Source: Gammaproteobacteria bacterium (GTDB taxonomy: Bacteria; Pseudomonadota; Gammaproteobacteria; Steroidobacterales; Steroidobacteraceae). From it: DNA of 6,508 nucleotides. Position 1 is the stretch's first letter, and each line of letters begins with the position of its first letter. The stretch spans positions 1-6,508 of the forward strand of contig JAFAVO010000178.1 in the NCBI GenBank assembly GCA_019242385.1. Direction: 5' to 3'. The position numbers and the translations under genes are program-made. The notes beneath the pieces were generated by a model. It searched no databases. It was not told where the DNA came from and worked only from the letters and a program-made list of their open reading frames with translations. Positions 5,858-6,508 of the stretch are shown one piece after another.

Positions 5858-6250
5858 ATGCCGTTGGTTCGAATCGACCTGCCTCGAGCGATCGAGGCCC
5901 ACACAGCGTTGCGGATCGGCGAGGTCGTCCACACGGCCATGACCGAAGTCATCAACGTGCCCAGGGACGACAAGTTCCAGATCATCAGCCGCCAGGCAGC
6001 CGAGGAGCGTAACCTCACCGCGGAGTACCTCGGTATCCGCTACTCGGACCAGCTGATCCTGATCCAGATCACCTTGAATCACGGCCGGACGCTGGAGCAG
6101 AAGAAGGCGTTCTACCGGCGCGTGGCGGGCGACCTGTCAGAGCTCGGAGTACGCCCGCAGGACGTGTTCATCAACCTGGTCGAAGTGGCCCGGGAGAACT
6201 GGTCATTCGGCAACGGTGAGATGCAGTACGCGCCTGCATCGCCGTCGTAG
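5858..6250 (+). CDS. Tautomerase-superfamily protein (Tautomerase_2 / MSAD-like)
   Basis: This 130-residue cytoplasmic protein belongs to the tautomerase superfamily, which uses an N-terminal proline, freed by removal of Met, as catalytic base or acid. It starts MPLVRIDL, with that proline at position 2. From my memory of malonate semialdehyde decarboxylase (MSAD), the residue equivalent to its Asp37 is D38 here (in VPRDDKFQ), and R77 (in NHGRTLEQK) matches its Arg75, while H75 stands where MSAD has Arg73. ENWSFGNG (113-120) corresponds to the WSFG signature near the MSAD C-terminus, and the length is that of the single-chain, two-repeat form. It is probably the last gene of the barrel-SDR-tautomerase operon. 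The missing arginine argues against calling it a true decarboxylase; a generic keto-enol tautomerase is safer. Confidence 0.9.
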   Translation: MPLVRIDLPRAIEAHTALRIGEVVHTAMTEVINVPRDDKFQIISRQAAEERNLTAEYLGIRYSDQLILIQITLNHGRTLEQKKAFYRRVAGDLSELGVRPQDVFINLVEVARENWSFGNGEMQYAPASPS

Positions 6251-6256
6251 CTCGCC

Positions 6257-6508
6257 TCATTCGTCAGAGGAGGTACGGCGCCGTAGCTCCGCGTCCCGCG
6301 CTCGCAGCTCTGGCGTGAGGACTTCCGCGAAGTCCTCCATTTCCAACACCGGTCGAATCTCGATATCGGAATCGCTGAGCATGGGGTTTGGGCAGCGCTT
6401 CACCCACTCGACCGCCTCCTCGATGGAGTGGACCTGCCAGAGCCAGAAGCCGGCGACGAGCTCCTTGGTCTCGGTGAAGGGTCCATCGGTGACCGTGCGT
6501 TGCTTGCC
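6257..6508 (-). CDS. YCII-related (DGPF) domain protein, N-terminus cut by window edge
   Basis: The last 83 residues of a small YCII-related protein are visible, ending at a TGA (6257-6259). The frame runs to the window edge, so the start is outside. TVTDGPFTETKELVAGFWLW (5-24 of the visible part) is the diagnostic DGPF motif with its following strand, and HSIEEAVEWVKRCP (27-40) is the usual helix. IEIRPVLEMEDF (49-60) closes the ferredoxin-like domain, and a charged tail of about 20 residues (ELRARDAELRRR) follows. Proteins of this family are small, cytoplasmic, mostly without known reaction, and often lie beside ECF sigma-factor genes; any such neighbour would be beyond 6508. It converges on the tautomerase gene with a 6-bp gap and no visible terminator. 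Confidence 0.9.
   Translation of the reverse strand, partial: GKQRTVTDGPFTETKELVAGFWLWQVHSIEEAVEWVKRCPNPMLSDSDIEIRPVLEMEDFAEVLTPELRARDAELRRRTSSDE

Overview
The window is a GC-rich, densely coded piece of bacterial chromosome. The outer-membrane protein with a C-terminal aromatic residue, the strong Shine-Dalgarno sequences and the gene families suggest a Gram-negative proteobacterium, probably a high-GC gammaproteobacterium or a relative; the exact lineage is inference. There is no tRNA, rRNA, CRISPR array, transposase or phage gene. Eight protein genes are supported. Two of them run off the window: the aldo/keto reductase at the left end and the YCII-domain protein at the right end.

Layout: (1) 1-1994, minus strand: an NRAMP-like metal transporter followed 20 bp later by an aldo/keto reductase (catalytic tetrad intact, C-terminus outside the window). 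(2) 1995-2176: divergent intergenic region with one short palindrome. (3) 2177-2998, plus strand: a SAM-dependent methyltransferase of the leucine carboxyl methyltransferase-like family (COG3315 type). (4) 2999-3062: convergent gap with a GC-rich hairpin. (5) 3063-3734, minus strand: 5-formyltetrahydrofolate cyclo-ligase with an N-terminal SPPCFLHE extension. (6) 3735-3861: divergent intergenic region with two inverted repeats. (7) 3862-6250, plus strand: a probable three-gene operon of an outer-membrane beta-barrel protein (TTG start), a Tat-signal-bearing NAD(P)-dependent epimerase/dehydratase-like SDR, and a tautomerase-superfamily protein. (8) 6257-6508, minus strand: the C-terminal part of a YCII-related protein, converging on the tautomerase with a 6-bp gap.

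No single pathway ties the genes together. The cyclo-ligase is one-carbon housekeeping. The transporter and reductase look co-transcribed, as do the barrel, SDR and tautomerase genes, but their substrates cannot be read from the sequence. I see no clear new defence, mobile or biosynthetic system. The points most worth checking are the altered metal-site motifs in the NRAMP-like protein (DPSG and SPY in place of DPGN and MPH), the Tat signal on a Rossmann-fold SDR next to an outer-membrane protein, the Cys/His motif on the cyclo-ligase, the 22-bp tandem duplication over the stop codon of the barrel gene, and the structured DNA between the cyclo-ligase and barrel genes.
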